The position numbers and the translations under genes are program-made. Below are positions 42,066-50,634 of a stretch of 64,000 nucleotides of DNA, in pieces. The stretch spans positions 7,923,001-7,987,000 of the forward strand of contig NZ_CP118574.1 in NCBI RefSeq assembly GCF_028898845.1. Direction: 5' to 3'. Numbering within the stretch: position 1 is the stretch's first letter; each line of letters opens with the position of its first letter. Origin of the DNA: Streptomyces sp. WZ-12. GTDB taxonomy: Bacteria; Actinomycetota; Actinomycetes; Streptomycetales; Streptomycetaceae. The notes beneath the pieces are model-generated. The model was not told the origin of the DNA and did not search any database. It saw only the letters and a list, made by a program, of their open reading frames with translations.

Positions 42066-42520
42066 CTCAGCCCTCCCAGTCGGTCGGAGGGGATGCCGGG
42101 TGCCCCACCTCCGCCGTGCCATCCGTATCGTGACGCAAAACATCCGCCTAGCGGTAACAGTTCGGGACTGTAGGGCGCCCTCGCCAGGCTCGTCAACGCC
42201 CGTCAACCAACGCTCACGGACCCGTCTCAACGCCCCAACAGCCCGCTCCCCAGCGGCCGTTCAAGACATTCTTGCCAGATGCACGCGTCGTTCGCGTCCT
42301 GTCCGCCGGTCCGCGGCGCTTTCGCACCTCGCGGGCGGTTTCGGCGGCGCCGCATCGCCGCGGCACGCTCAACGCATCCACCCCGCGCCCACGAGCACAC
42401 GCCACCAATCACCATCAACCGCAATCAACGGGCGCCGCCCCAGCCGGTTTTCTGGCGCATAAGGCGCTACGTCCCGCCGCCCTCCGCAACCGGCCCGCGG
42501 GGTCGGGAGTCCTCTCGAAT
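42066..42520. other. Intergenic region between divergent genes, no gene seen
   Basis: The 455 bases separate the isomerase-like gene (minus) from the L,D-transpeptidase gene (plus). They should hold both promoters and possibly a long 5' leader. A frame over 42280-42520 is open but has poor composition. I checked for a c-di-AMP (ydaO-type) riboswitch, often found before Streptomyces cell-wall hydrolases, and could not recognise one. Confidence 0.45.
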
Positions 42521-43258
42521 ATGAGACGCATACCCTTACGACTGAGCAGACCCGCGGTCGGCGCCCTCGGCCGGCGAACGGGCGCTGCGCTCGCCCTCGC
42601 CTCCCTCGCCCTCCCGCTGACGGTGGCGCTGAGCTCCCCCGCCCAGGCCGCCGACCGGTCGGGATGTTACGGACTGCGCGGCCCGTACCAGAAGCAGGCC
42701 GAGCGGTTCCTCGGACTCCGGGTCGACGGCCGGCAGTCCCCCTCCGACTGCCGCGCCATCCGCGCCTTCCAGAACAGCCACGGCATCACCCCCAACTACG
42801 GCTACGCCGGCCCCGTCACCTGGAACGTGATGCAGCTCGTGGCCAAGCAGCGGGCGGCCGGCGGCCACCCCAACAGCGCCCACAAGTGCCCCACCAACAA
42901 AGGCCGGATCGCCTGCGTCGACCTGACCCGTCAGCTCAGTTGGATCCAGGACGGCGGCCGCCTGGTCTACGGACCGGTGCCGATCCGCACCGGGCGCGAG
43001 GGCGGGGCGACCCGCACCGGCCTCAAGCACATCTACTGGCGACACCTGCACCACGTGTCGACGATCTACCACTCGGCCATGCCGTACAGCCAGTTCTTCG
43101 ACGGCGGCGAGGCGTTCCACGCCATCGGCGGCAGCGTCTGGTCCGCCCCGGGCTCACACGGCTGCGTCAACATGCGCCCCAACGACGCCAAGAAGTACTG
43201 GTCGTTGCTGCACTACGGCACCGCCGTGTACGTCTACGGCCACAAGACCGGCACCTGA
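42521..43258 (+). CDS. Secreted L,D-transpeptidase (YkuD domain) with peptidoglycan-binding region
   Basis: This 245-residue exported protein has a signal peptide (about 1-43, cleavage near AQAAD), a short peptidoglycan-binding-like region (about 48-110, RGPYQKQAERFLGLRVDGRQ, and GPVTWNVMQ) and a YkuD L,D-transpeptidase domain with His200, His213 and the nucleophile Cys215 in GSHGCVNMRP. It would make 3-3 crosslinks in the cell wall or attach proteins. GGGAG lies 12 bases before the ATG at 42521, longer than usual. A strong hairpin follows. Confidence 0.88.
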   Translation: MRRIPLRLSRPAVGALGRRTGAALALASLALPLTVALSSPAQAADRSGCYGLRGPYQKQAERFLGLRVDGRQSPSDCRAIRAFQNSHGITPNYGYAGPVTWNVMQLVAKQRAAGGHPNSAHKCPTNKGRIACVDLTRQLSWIQDGGRLVYGPVPIRTGREGGATRTGLKHIYWRHLHHVSTIYHSAMPYSQFFDGGEAFHAIGGSVWSAPGSHGCVNMRPNDAKKYWSLLHYGTAVYVYGHKTGT

Positions 43259-43267
43259 GCGACCCGT

Positions 43268-43294
43268 GGGCGTGCCGGTCCGGCCGGCACGCCC
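43268..43294. terminator. Bidirectional hairpin terminator
   Basis: Perfect 11-bp arms (GGGCGTGCCGG, 43268-43278, with 43284-43294) around TCCGG, between convergent stops at 43258 and 43336. Confidence 0.75.
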
Positions 43295-43335
43295 GCACGT
43301 CGGGCGGACCCCGAAGAGCGCCCCGCCCGCCGGCT

Positions 43336-43839
43336 TCAGCCGGCCAGCAGCTTGTAGAGCGCCATCGGCGTCACGTAACCCGGCCAGCGGCCGTCCGAGA
43401 AGAGCTGGACGCCGCCGTCTTGGTAGCACCTGTCCACGAGTTGGGAGCAGATCATGTGGTGGGTGCTGGCCACGTAGCGGCGCAGCCCCGGAACGGTCAG
43501 ATGGATGCGGTGGGTTGCGATCGCCAGGTAGTCGAGGAAGCTGTAGGGCACGCCCACGTAGTGGTCGGCCGCCGCGCAGATCCGTTCGCGCTGCTGCTCG
43601 GTGAGGCGCTTCGGGCACACATAGCGGACGTCGGTGCCCTGGTATTCGCTGAGCGGCCGGATGCGGGCGCCGCCCGGCTCGGCCTCCAACAGCCGGTCCT
43701 CGGGCAGGACCAGGAAGGTGTGTTCGTAGTCGGCGAAGCCGTCTCCGTTGATCCACTGGCCGAAGCGGATCAACTGGCCGGTGGCGCCGGATATCTGGGT
43801 GAGCCCGATGTCCCCGGGCAGGGGATGGGTGTGCTTCAT
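43336..43839 (-). CDS. Permuted papain-like (NlpC/P60-type) protein
   Basis: This 167-residue protein looks like a YiiX/YebB-type permuted NlpC/P60 hydrolase, in which the His comes first (His40 in FADYEHTFLVL) and the nucleophile later (Cys131 in HHMICSQLV). It starts PGDIGLTQISGATGQLI, a typical beginning of the permuted fold, and has VGVPYSFLDYLAI. There is no signal peptide, so it probably acts inside the cell on an amide or ester bond. GGAG lies seven bases before the ATG. Confidence 0.8.
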   Translation of the reverse strand: MKHTHPLPGDIGLTQISGATGQLIRFGQWINGDGFADYEHTFLVLPEDRLLEAEPGGARIRPLSEYQGTDVRYVCPKRLTEQQRERICAAADHYVGVPYSFLDYLAIATHRIHLTVPGLRRYVASTHHMICSQLVDRCYQDGGVQLFSDGRWPGYVTPMALYKLLAG

Positions 43840-44037
43840 GAGCGGCTCCAAGGAGCGTGAGAAGCGGATGCACCAGGGTGATACCCGCTGCCGGGGCACC
43901 CGCACCGCCCGGCCGTCATCGCCCGCCAAGGTGCCTGCCACGCCCCTGCGGTGATGCTGCATCGGTTACCCGACGGGGTAAGCCTCCCGGGACCGGAACG
44001 GGGGAGACCCACCGACGACGAGGAGCACCACGCCATC

Positions 44038-44850
44038 ATGCCCACCGGCAGCACCGACACCCCGACGCCCGCGGACCGCGCCACCGCCCCCACCGACGGC
44101 CGCCCCCTGGCCGGCACCGTCGCGCTGGTGACCGGCGCCTCCAGCGGCATCGGCGCCGCCACCGCGCGCGCCCTGGCGCGGGAGGGCTGTGCCCTCGCCC
44201 TCGTCGCCCGCCGCGCCGACCGCCTGGCCGAACTGGCCGCGGACATCGACGCACAGGACACCGCCCCGACCCTCACCCTGGCCGCCGACCTCACCGACGG
44301 TGCACAGGCCGCGCAGGCGGTCCACCGCACCGTGGAGCACTTCGGCCGCCTGGACGTGCTGGTGAACAACGCCGGCTACGGCGCCCGCGGCGCGGTGCTC
44401 GACAGCGACCCCGAGGAGTGGGACCGGATGGTCGACCTCAACCTCAAGGCCGTGCTGCGGATGTCGCACGCCGCGCTCCCGCACCTGCTCCGGGCCGTTG
44501 CGTCGGCGCCGCGCGGCACCGCCGACCTGGTGAACGTCAGCTCGGTCGCCGGGCGGGTGCCGCGCAAGGACAACAGCGTCTACTCCGCCACCAAGCACGC
44601 GGTGTGCAGCTTCAGCGAGGCCCTGCGCCAGGAGGTGACCGGCCGCGGCGTGCGCGTCGGACTGGTCGAACCGGGCATGACCACCACCGAGATGCCCCTC
44701 GGCGGGCAGGCGGCGGCCGCCCACGGCCTGCCGCGCGACACCTGGCTGGACGCCGAGGACATCGCCCGCGCCATCGCCTTCATGGTCACCCAGCCGGCCC
44801 GGGTCGCCATCAACGAGATCATGGTCCGCCCCACCTCCCAGGAGCGTTGA
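44038..44850 (+). CDS. Short-chain dehydrogenase/reductase
   Basis: This 270-residue classical SDR has the NADP-binding motif TGASSGIG (32-39), LVNNAGYGARG, catalytic Tyr182 and Lys186 in VYSATKHAV, and VEPGMTTTEMP. An extra 25 residues precede the usual start; the ATG at 44038 has AGGAGC 12 bases upstream. The substrate cannot be named. The phosphodiesterase gene follows four bases after the stop, so they are probably cotranscribed. Confidence 0.88.
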   Translation: MPTGSTDTPTPADRATAPTDGRPLAGTVALVTGASSGIGAATARALAREGCALALVARRADRLAELAADIDAQDTAPTLTLAADLTDGAQAAQAVHRTVEHFGRLDVLVNNAGYGARGAVLDSDPEEWDRMVDLNLKAVLRMSHAALPHLLRAVASAPRGTADLVNVSSVAGRVPRKDNSVYSATKHAVCSFSEALRQEVTGRGVRVGLVEPGMTTTEMPLGGQAAAAHGLPRDTWLDAEDIARAIAFMVTQPARVAINEIMVRPTSQER

Positions 44851-44854
44851 CCCG

Positions 44855-45364
44855 GTGCCGCTGCACCTGCTTCTCACCTCGGACACCCATGTGCCCCGGC
44901 GCGCCAAGGCCGTTCCGCCGCACCTGCTCGACGCGGTGGCGCGCGCCGACGTCGTGGTGCACGCCGGTGACTGGACCGACGTCGCCACCGTGGACCTGCT
45001 CCGGGCCCGCGCCCGCCGTCTGGTCGCGGTGTACGGCAACAACGACGGCCCGGCCGTGCGGGCCCGCCTGCCGGAGGTGGCCCGCGCCGAACTGGACGGG
45101 CTGCGGCTGGGCGTGGTGCACGAGACCGGCCCCGCCCGGGGCCGGGAGCGCCGCTGCGCCGACCGCTTCCCGGACCTCGACGTGCTGGTCTTCGGGCACA
45201 GCCACATCCCCTGGGACAGCACGGCGGACACCGGCCTGCGGCTGCTCAACCCCGGTTCGCCGACGGACCGTCGACGCCAGCCGCACTGCACCTACCTGAC
45301 CGCGCTGGTCGCCGACGGCCGGCTGACCGACGTGGTGCTGCACCGCCTGCCGCCCCGGCAGTGA
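44855..45364 (+). CDS. YfcE/MJ0936-type metallophosphoesterase
   Basis: This 169-residue calcineurin-like phosphodiesterase has all metal-binding motifs: SDTH (9-12), HAGDW, GNND, a His in VVHETG and FGHSHIP. The length is that of the YfcE family, which hydrolyses phosphodiesters with Mn. It is just four bases behind the SDR gene and is followed by a perfect hairpin shared with the convergent DinB gene. Confidence 0.9.
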   Translation: MPLHLLLTSDTHVPRRAKAVPPHLLDAVARADVVVHAGDWTDVATVDLLRARARRLVAVYGNNDGPAVRARLPEVARAELDGLRLGVVHETGPARGRERRCADRFPDLDVLVFGHSHIPWDSTADTGLRLLNPGSPTDRRRQPHCTYLTALVADGRLTDVVLHRLPPRQ

Positions 45365-45369
45365 CCGGA

Positions 45370-45399
45370 CCCGGACCGCGGGGTCGCCCGCGGTCCGGG
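45370..45399. terminator. Bidirectional hairpin terminator
   Basis: Perfect 13-bp arms CCCGGACCGCGGG (45370-45382) and its complement (45387-45399) with the loop GTCG, lying in the 36-base gap between convergent stops. Confidence 0.8.
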
Positions 45400-45400
45400 C

Positions 45401-45910
45401 TCACCTCCCCAACAGCCCCCGCACATAGGCCGCCTGACCGGCGTGTTGGAGATCGTCCGCGAGCACGCTCACCAGTCGGACACCCAGGGTGACCGGTGGG
45501 GTCCAGCCCCGGTCGACGATCCGGTCGAGGTCCTTCACCGCGAGCCGGCGCAGGAAGCGCACCGTGCCGTCGTGCACCGCCGCGTGATAGCCCGTCAGCA
45601 GTTCGGCGGTCAGCCCCCGCACCTTCGCCACGTCCCGGCTGGAGTGCCCGTAGCCGATGTCGTCCTCGGCGAACGGCAGCCCGAACGCCGGGCACCACTC
45701 GTCGGCGGTCCAGAGCTGCTCGGTGCCGGCGGCCCCCGCGACGTGGTCGTCCTGCACCCGCGTGAGGTGCCAGACCAGCCAGGCGATGGAGTTGCCCCGC
45801 CCGTCGGGACGGCTGCCGAGCTCCTCGGGCCCCAGCCCGTCGACCACCTCCTCGACGACCTCGCGGATCCGACCGAAGGCGTCGGCGAGCAGAGCGGTGC
45901 TGGCGGACAT
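45401..45910 (-). CDS. DinB/DUF664 family protein (mycothiol transferase-like)
   Basis: This 169-residue four-helix-bundle protein has DUF664/DinB features: NSIAWLVWHLTRVQDDHVAGAAG (metal-binding His), a middle His in GYHAAVHDGTVRFL and a final His in LADDLQHAGQAAYVRGLLG. In actinobacteria this group includes mycothiol-dependent transferases that detoxify electrophiles. GGAG lies close upstream of the ATG at 45910. Confidence 0.88.
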   Translation of the reverse strand: MSASTALLADAFGRIREVVEEVVDGLGPEELGSRPDGRGNSIAWLVWHLTRVQDDHVAGAAGTEQLWTADEWCPAFGLPFAEDDIGYGHSSRDVAKVRGLTAELLTGYHAAVHDGTVRFLRRLAVKDLDRIVDRGWTPPVTLGVRLVSVLADDLQHAGQAAYVRGLLGR

Positions 45911-46090
45911 GGCGGCTCCGTACGGTGGGGGACGGCCGGGACGAGGCGGCCCATCGTCGCAAGCCGGTGCGGGGGCCGGCGCGCGGCGCACCCACGTCCG
46001 GGGACCGGTCCGCCGCATGGCGGAGGCGTCTTCGCCCCGGCCGGTGCGGGCGCCGGGACCGCGGTCCGCGCCGCGCGGCCAGGCAGCGCG

Positions 46091-46582
46091 TCAGGACCGC
46101 GTGGACCACACCGCGAGGGTGTCCAGCAGTGCCTGGACCGGCCGCAGGGAGCGGTCACCGGGGCCGACGACGGCGAGGATGCGGGGGAGCGGCTCCACCA
46201 CGCGGACCAGGCGCCCGGCCCGGAGGTACGGATTGGGGTCGCGCAGCGCGGCCTCCAACGCGGGCCGGGTCCAGTACGTCCGGGCCAGGCCCAACGCCCA
46301 GCGGTGCTCGTCCTCGTAGGGCAGCCACCGGCCGGCGGCGTAGGCGTCCGCGAGATCGTGGGCCTGGCGGGACATCGCCTGCCAGCTGAAGTCCTCCTCG
46401 ATCAGCTCGCGACGCCGGCGGCCCGGACGGTCCTCGCGGCACGGCGCGCACAGCCGCACCTGCCGCTGCGGGCCGTCCGGTGGCCGCACCGCAACGGGGG
46501 GCGCGCCGGCGGCGGGACGTCGGTAATGGCACAGGTCACAGGTGACCGCACCGGTGGTCACGGGGTCCGGATAGGGAATCAC
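46091..46582 (-). CDS. Hypothetical protein with N-terminal zinc-binding Cys pairs
   Basis: This 163-residue protein has two CxxC pairs (CDLCHYRRP and LCAPCREDRPG) that likely bind zinc, followed by a helical region with QAHDLADAYAAGRWLPYEDEHRWALGLARTYW and a C-terminus LLDTLAVWS. I do not know the family. The GTG at 46582 is the furthest upstream start and has no good ribosome site; the true start could be an internal one, though that would remove the first Cys pair. Confidence 0.6.
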   Translation of the reverse strand: MIPYPDPVTTGAVTCDLCHYRRPAAGAPPVAVRPPDGPQRQVRLCAPCREDRPGRRRRELIEEDFSWQAMSRQAHDLADAYAAGRWLPYEDEHRWALGLARTYWTRPALEAALRDPNPYLRAGRLVRVVEPLPRILAVVGPGDRSLRPVQALLDTLAVWSTRS

Positions 46583-46703
46583 GAAGGGCTCAACGACACA
46601 GACGTGACCGGGTGGCGTGGTTCATGGATGGCGAACGCCGGCAACGGCGGGGCGTCGTGGTGCGGCATGCGAACGAGCCTACCCAGCACGGGAGTTGGCG
46701 AAC

Positions 46704-46720
46704 GTTGCGGCACGCAACGG
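46704..46720. promoter_or_regulatory. Inverted repeat CGTTGCG-GCA-CGCAACG
   Basis: A perfect 7-3-7 inverted repeat lies between the two minus-strand genes, 42 bases after the methyltransferase stop and 122 bases before the zinc-binding protein start. It may be an operator of the latter or a weak hairpin. Confidence 0.35.
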
Positions 46721-46761
46721 TCACAAATGGGCCTGCGGACGTCGGGTTCGTCCCGGATCGT

Positions 46762-47529
46762 TCAGCCCGCCGACGCATCCAGGCGCGTCGCGACCATCAG
46801 CCGCCCGCGGGGGCTGCCGTCCGCGCGCCGCCCCAACTCAGGCAACGCCCGCCACTCCACCGCGAACCCGGCCCGCGCCAGCTCCGCCCGCACCTGCGAG
46901 AGCCGGAAGCCGCGGTAGTACATCACGAACTGCGGCCGCCACAGGGCATTGCGCACCCGCATCGCCGCGTCGAAACCCAACAGCGCCCAGTACGCCGGCG
47001 ACCCCGGCCGGGTCGGTGCCATCACCGGGAACACGAACCGCCCACCGGGTCGCAACACCCCGGCCACCTGCCCGAACAGCCCCGGCCGCTCGCGCGGCAG
47101 GAAGTGCCCGAACGCCCCGAAGCTCACCACGACATCGAAGACCGGCCCGAACGGCAGTGCCCGGGCATCGGCCCGCACCCAGTCCCACCGCGGCCCGCCC
47201 CCACCGACCGCGTCCGCCGCCCGCCCGTCCTCCGGCCCACGGGCCCGCCCTACCGCCAACATCCCCGCACTGACGTCGACGCCGGTCACCCGCTTCCGGC
47301 ACACCTGCGCCAGCACCGCCATGCCCGCGCCCGTGCCGCAGCACAGGTCCAGCCCGTTGGCGAACGGCCCCAACCCCTGCAACTCCCTTAGCACCGGCCG
47401 CAACACCGCATCCGGCGTCCGGAACGGCGTGCGGTCGAACTTCGGGGCGAGCAGGTCGTAGCCCCGCTCCACCGACGACAGCGCCTGCACGGCGAGCTCA
47501 CGCAACGTGGGACCCTCGGGAGCGAACAT
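46762..47529 (-). CDS. Class I SAM-dependent methyltransferase
   Basis: This 255-residue methyltransferase has the SAM-binding motif LDLCCGTGAGMAVLA (motif I), VTGVDVSAGMLAVG (motif II), RADARALPFG and FDVVVSFGAFGHF (motifs III/IV). An N-terminal helical part (about 1-55) precedes the fold, and the C-terminus has an insertion with PVMAPTRPGSPAYW. Substrate unknown. It starts 27 bases from the stop of the trypsin-like gene on the same strand, so both could be cotranscribed. Confidence 0.88.
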   Translation of the reverse strand: MFAPEGPTLRELAVQALSSVERGYDLLAPKFDRTPFRTPDAVLRPVLRELQGLGPFANGLDLCCGTGAGMAVLAQVCRKRVTGVDVSAGMLAVGRARGPEDGRAADAVGGGGPRWDWVRADARALPFGPVFDVVVSFGAFGHFLPRERPGLFGQVAGVLRPGGRFVFPVMAPTRPGSPAYWALLGFDAAMRVRNALWRPQFVMYYRGFRLSQVRAELARAGFAVEWRALPELGRRADGSPRGRLMVATRLDASAG

Positions 47530-47556
47530 CGCGTCAGCATAGGCGCCCAGCCCGCG

Positions 47557-48351
47557 CTAGGAGCCCGCGATATAGGCGTGGATCGCCGGATCGCTGACCT
47601 TGGTGTAGACCCCCGGATGCCCCACCGCGGCACACCCCGTCCCCCAGGACGCGATCCCCGCCAAGCGCCCGTCCACCACCAACGGCCCGCCGCTGTCCCC
47701 TTGGCACGCGTCCTTGCGGCCCGCGGCATAGCCGTAGCAGGTCATCCGCGGCGTGATCGCGGACGGCCCGTAGGCCCCCTTGCAGTACGCGTCGGACAGC
47801 TTGGGCACATCGACCCGCCGCAGGTGCTCGGGCAGTGCGCCGCCGTCCCGCGTGGCGCCCCAGCCGGTGACGGTCGCCGGGGTGCCCTCGGCGGGCTCCT
47901 TGCCCTCCGTGGCCAACGGGATGGCCCGGACCTCGTTCCCGAGCGTCAGCGGCGACGCCAACTCCAGCACCGCCACGTCGTAGTCGATCGTCGCGGCGTC
48001 GAACTTCGGATGCCGGAGCACCCGCGCGACCCGCGCCACCTGCCCGCCGGTATCCCGCACGCTGCTGCCCGCCCGGACGCTCAGCGAGTCCGCCGGCATC
48101 CCCGACGCGCAGTGCGCCGCCGTCACCACCGCATCGGCGCGGATGAGCGAACCGCCGCAGACGTGGCCGCCGTGGGTGCGCACCGACACCTGCCAGGGCG
48201 CGTCCCGCACGTCGGCGTTCCTACCGCCGACGATGCGGGTCTCCAGCGCCGCCCGCCCCGCCACCGTCGCGGTCGCCGGCGGCACCCCGATCAGCACCGC
48301 CCCCAACACCGCGAACGCCGCCGCCCCGCCCCGCAGCCATGACCGTGCCAT
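47557..48351 (-). CDS. Secreted trypsin-like serine protease
   Basis: This 264-residue S1 protease has a signal peptide (cleavage near ATATVAG), a short propeptide, the mature N-terminus IVGG (40-43), the catalytic triad His80 (VVTAAHC), Asp125 (DYDVAVLEL) and Ser220 (CQGDSGGP), and Asp214 in the S1 pocket, which predicts cleavage after Arg/Lys. Six cysteines support three disulfides. The length and order match Streptomyces trypsins such as SGT. The propeptide is activated by cleavage at RIVGG. Confidence 0.92.
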   Translation of the reverse strand: MARSWLRGGAAAFAVLGAVLIGVPPATATVAGRAALETRIVGGRNADVRDAPWQVSVRTHGGHVCGGSLIRADAVVTAAHCASGMPADSLSVRAGSSVRDTGGQVARVARVLRHPKFDAATIDYDVAVLELASPLTLGNEVRAIPLATEGKEPAEGTPATVTGWGATRDGGALPEHLRRVDVPKLSDAYCKGAYGPSAITPRMTCYGYAAGRKDACQGDSGGPLVVDGRLAGIASWGTGCAAVGHPGVYTKVSDPAIHAYIAGS

Positions 48352-48664
48352 TCCGCCTCCCGAATCCGGATCGGCCAGGACCCCTCCCTCCAGTGATCCT
48401 CAGGCACCTCCCGTCGCAGCGGGGCGAAGAGGCCGCGCTTTCCACCGAATTGGTGGTCTTGGGCCGGGCGGCGTTTGAACACCCCCCACGCCTCCAACGG
48501 GACGCCGCACCAACGCCGTTGAACCCCGGCCAACTCATCCGTCACCGCCGAGACACGACCCCCGCCAGTCTCCGAACGCCACGGCCCGGCCCCCGAGAAT
48601 GCGTACGCTGAACCCGCCGCCGTAACGATGGCCGGATCCTTTCGGTGTACGACAGGAGCACACG
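48352..48664. other. Divergent promoter region
   Basis: The 313 bases between the protease gene (minus) and the permease gene (plus) contain no convincing gene. CCACC-GAATT-GGTGG (48442-48456) is a small inverted repeat in the middle. No consensus promoter was obvious. Confidence 0.45.
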
Positions 48665-50620
48665 ATGGCCGCCTCCGTCCCTGCCGGTGCCACGACCACT
48701 GCGCGGCAACGCCTGCGCGCCTGGATGCTCCAGGGCCTCGCCGACATCGGCGCCGCGCACCGCGCCCCCGCCGAACCCGCCCACCGGGGCCAGCGCTGGT
48801 GGCGCGTGATGTGCCTGACCGGCGTCGACTACTTCTCCACCCTCGGCTACCAGCCGGGCATCGCCGCCCTCGCCGCCGGCCTCCTCTCGCCCATCGCCAC
48901 CCTCGTCCTGGTCGCCGTCACCCTCGCCGGCGCGCTCCCCGTCTACCGCCGGGTCGCCACCGAAAGCCCCCACGGCCAGGGCTCCATCGCCATGCTCGAA
49001 CGCCTGCTGTCCTTCTGGAAGGGCAAGCTGTTCGTCCTCACCCTGCTGGGCTTCGCCGCCACCGACTTCCTCATCACCATCACCCTGTCCGCCGCCGACG
49101 CCGCCACCCACCTCGTCGAGAACCCCCACGTCCACAGCGCCCTGCAAGGCCGCCAGATGATCGTCACGCTGGTCCTCATCGCCCTGCTCGGCGCGGTCTT
49201 CCTCAAGGGGTTCCTGGAGGCGATCGGTGTGGCCGTCGTCCTCGTCGGCATCTACCTCGTGCTCAACGCCGTCGTCGCGGTCACCGGTGTCTGGCACGTC
49301 GTCACCGCCGAGCACGTCATCACCGACTGGACCCATCTGCTGACCGTCCAGCACGGCAGCATTCCGGCCATGATCGCGGTGGCCCTCCTGGTCTTCCCCA
49401 AACTCGCCCTCGGCCTCTCCGGGTTCGAGACCGGCGTCGCCGTCATGCCGCACATCGAGGGCGACCCCGACGACACCGAGGCCCGCCCCACCGGACGGAT
49501 CCGGGGCGCCAAGAAGCTGCTGACCACCGCCGCCGTCATCATGAGCATCTTCCTCATCATCACCAGCTTCGTCACCACCCTCCTCATCCCCGCCCCCGCC
49601 TTCCGCCCCGGCGGACCGGCCAACGGCCGCGCCCTGGCCTACCTGGCGCACGTCTACCTCGGCCCCGCCTTCGGCACCGTCTACGACGTCTCCACCATCG
49701 CCATCCTCTGGTTCGCCGGCGCCTCCGCCATGGCCGGACTGCTCAACCTGATGCCGCAGTACCTCCCGCGCTACGGCATGGCACCCCACTGGGCCCGCGC
49801 CGTCCGCCCGATGGTGCTGATCTTCACCGCCGTCGCCTTCCTGGTCACCTGGCTCTTCGACGCTGATGTCGACGCCCAGGGCGGCGCCTACGCCACCGGC
49901 GTCCTCGTCCTCATCAGCTCCGCCGCGATCGCCGTCACCATCGCCGCCCACCGCGCTCAACAGAACCGTTGGACCATCGGATTCGCCGTGATCTCCGTGG
50001 TGTTCCTCTACACCACCATCACCAACGTGATCGAACGGCCCGACGGCGTGAAGATCGGCGCCTGCTTCATCGCCGGCATCATCCTGCTCTCCTTCACCTC
50101 ACGCCTCGCCCGCGCCTTCGAACTCCGCGTCACCGCCGTCCTCCTGGACGACACCGCCCAACGCTTCGTCCGCGACATCGCCCAACGCCGCATCCGCCTC
50201 ATCGCCAACGAACCCCACCGCGGCGACCTCACCGAATACCGCAACAAGGCCCAACAGATCCGCGCCGACAACGACATCCCCGCCGAAGACGACCTGATCT
50301 TCGTCGAGGTCACCATCCGCGACCCCTCCGAATTCGAGAGCGAACTCCACGTCAACGGCCATGTCGTGCACGACCGTTACCGCGTCCTCAGCCTGGAGAG
50401 CGCCGCCGTCTCCAACGCCCTCGCCGCCCTCCTCCTGCACATCCGCGACACCACCGGACGGCGCCCGCACATCTACTTCGAATGGACCGAGGGCAACCCT
50501 CTCGCCCAATTCCTGCGCTTCTTCCTCTTCGGCCAGGGCGAGGTCGCCCCCGTCACCCGGGAAGTGCTCCGCGAGGCCGAACCGGACCGCAGCCGACGCC
50601 CCCGCGTCCACGTCGGCTGA
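48665..50620 (+). CDS. APC-superfamily permease with large C-terminal cytoplasmic domain
   Basis: This 651-residue transporter has about twelve transmembrane helices (from [21 protein letters not shown] to [11 protein letters not shown]) and a soluble C-terminal domain of about 150 residues ([21 protein letters not shown]... and [17 protein letters not shown]). The size and C-terminal domain recall KimA/KUP-like potassium transporters as much as amino acid permeases. An orphan potassium ATPase subunit gene (kdpB) lies convergently 14 bases away, which favours a role in potassium transport, but this is inference. GGAG lies six bases before the ATG. Confidence 0.8.
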   Translation: MAASVPAGATTTARQRLRAWMLQGLADIGAAHRAPAEPAHRGQRWWRVMCLTGVDYFSTLGYQPGIAALAAGLLSPIATLVLVAVTLAGALPVYRRVATESPHGQGSIAMLERLLSFWKGKLFVLTLLGFAATDFLITITLSAADAATHLVENPHVHSALQGRQMIVTLVLIALLGAVFLKGFLEAIGVAVVLVGIYLVLNAVVAVTGVWHVVTAEHVITDWTHLLTVQHGSIPAMIAVALLVFPKLALGLSGFETGVAVMPHIEGDPDDTEARPTGRIRGAKKLLTTAAVIMSIFLIITSFVTTLLIPAPAFRPGGPANGRALAYLAHVYLGPAFGTVYDVSTIAILWFAGASAMAGLLNLMPQYLPRYGMAPHWARAVRPMVLIFTAVAFLVTWLFDADVDAQGGAYATGVLVLISSAAIAVTIAAHRAQQNRWTIGFAVISVVFLYTTITNVIERPDGVKIGACFIAGIILLSFTSRLARAFELRVTAVLLDDTAQRFVRDIAQRRIRLIANEPHRGDLTEYRNKAQQIRADNDIPAEDDLIFVEVTIRDPSEFESELHVNGHVVHDRYRVLSLESAAVSNALAALLLHIRDTTGRRPHIYFEWTEGNPLAQFLRFFLFGQGEVAPVTREVLREAEPDRSRRPRVHVG

Positions 50621-50634
50621 CCCGGCCCGGTGCC

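Noticed and set aside
42066..42520. c-di-AMP riboswitch before the L,D-transpeptidase gene
   Set aside because: The long leader made it worth checking, but I could not find the conserved elements by eye. A covariance-model search would decide.
48442..48456. CCACC-GAATT-GGTGG as an operator
   Set aside because: Arms of only five GC-rich bases are expected by chance in such DNA; kept only as a remark in the intergenic entry.
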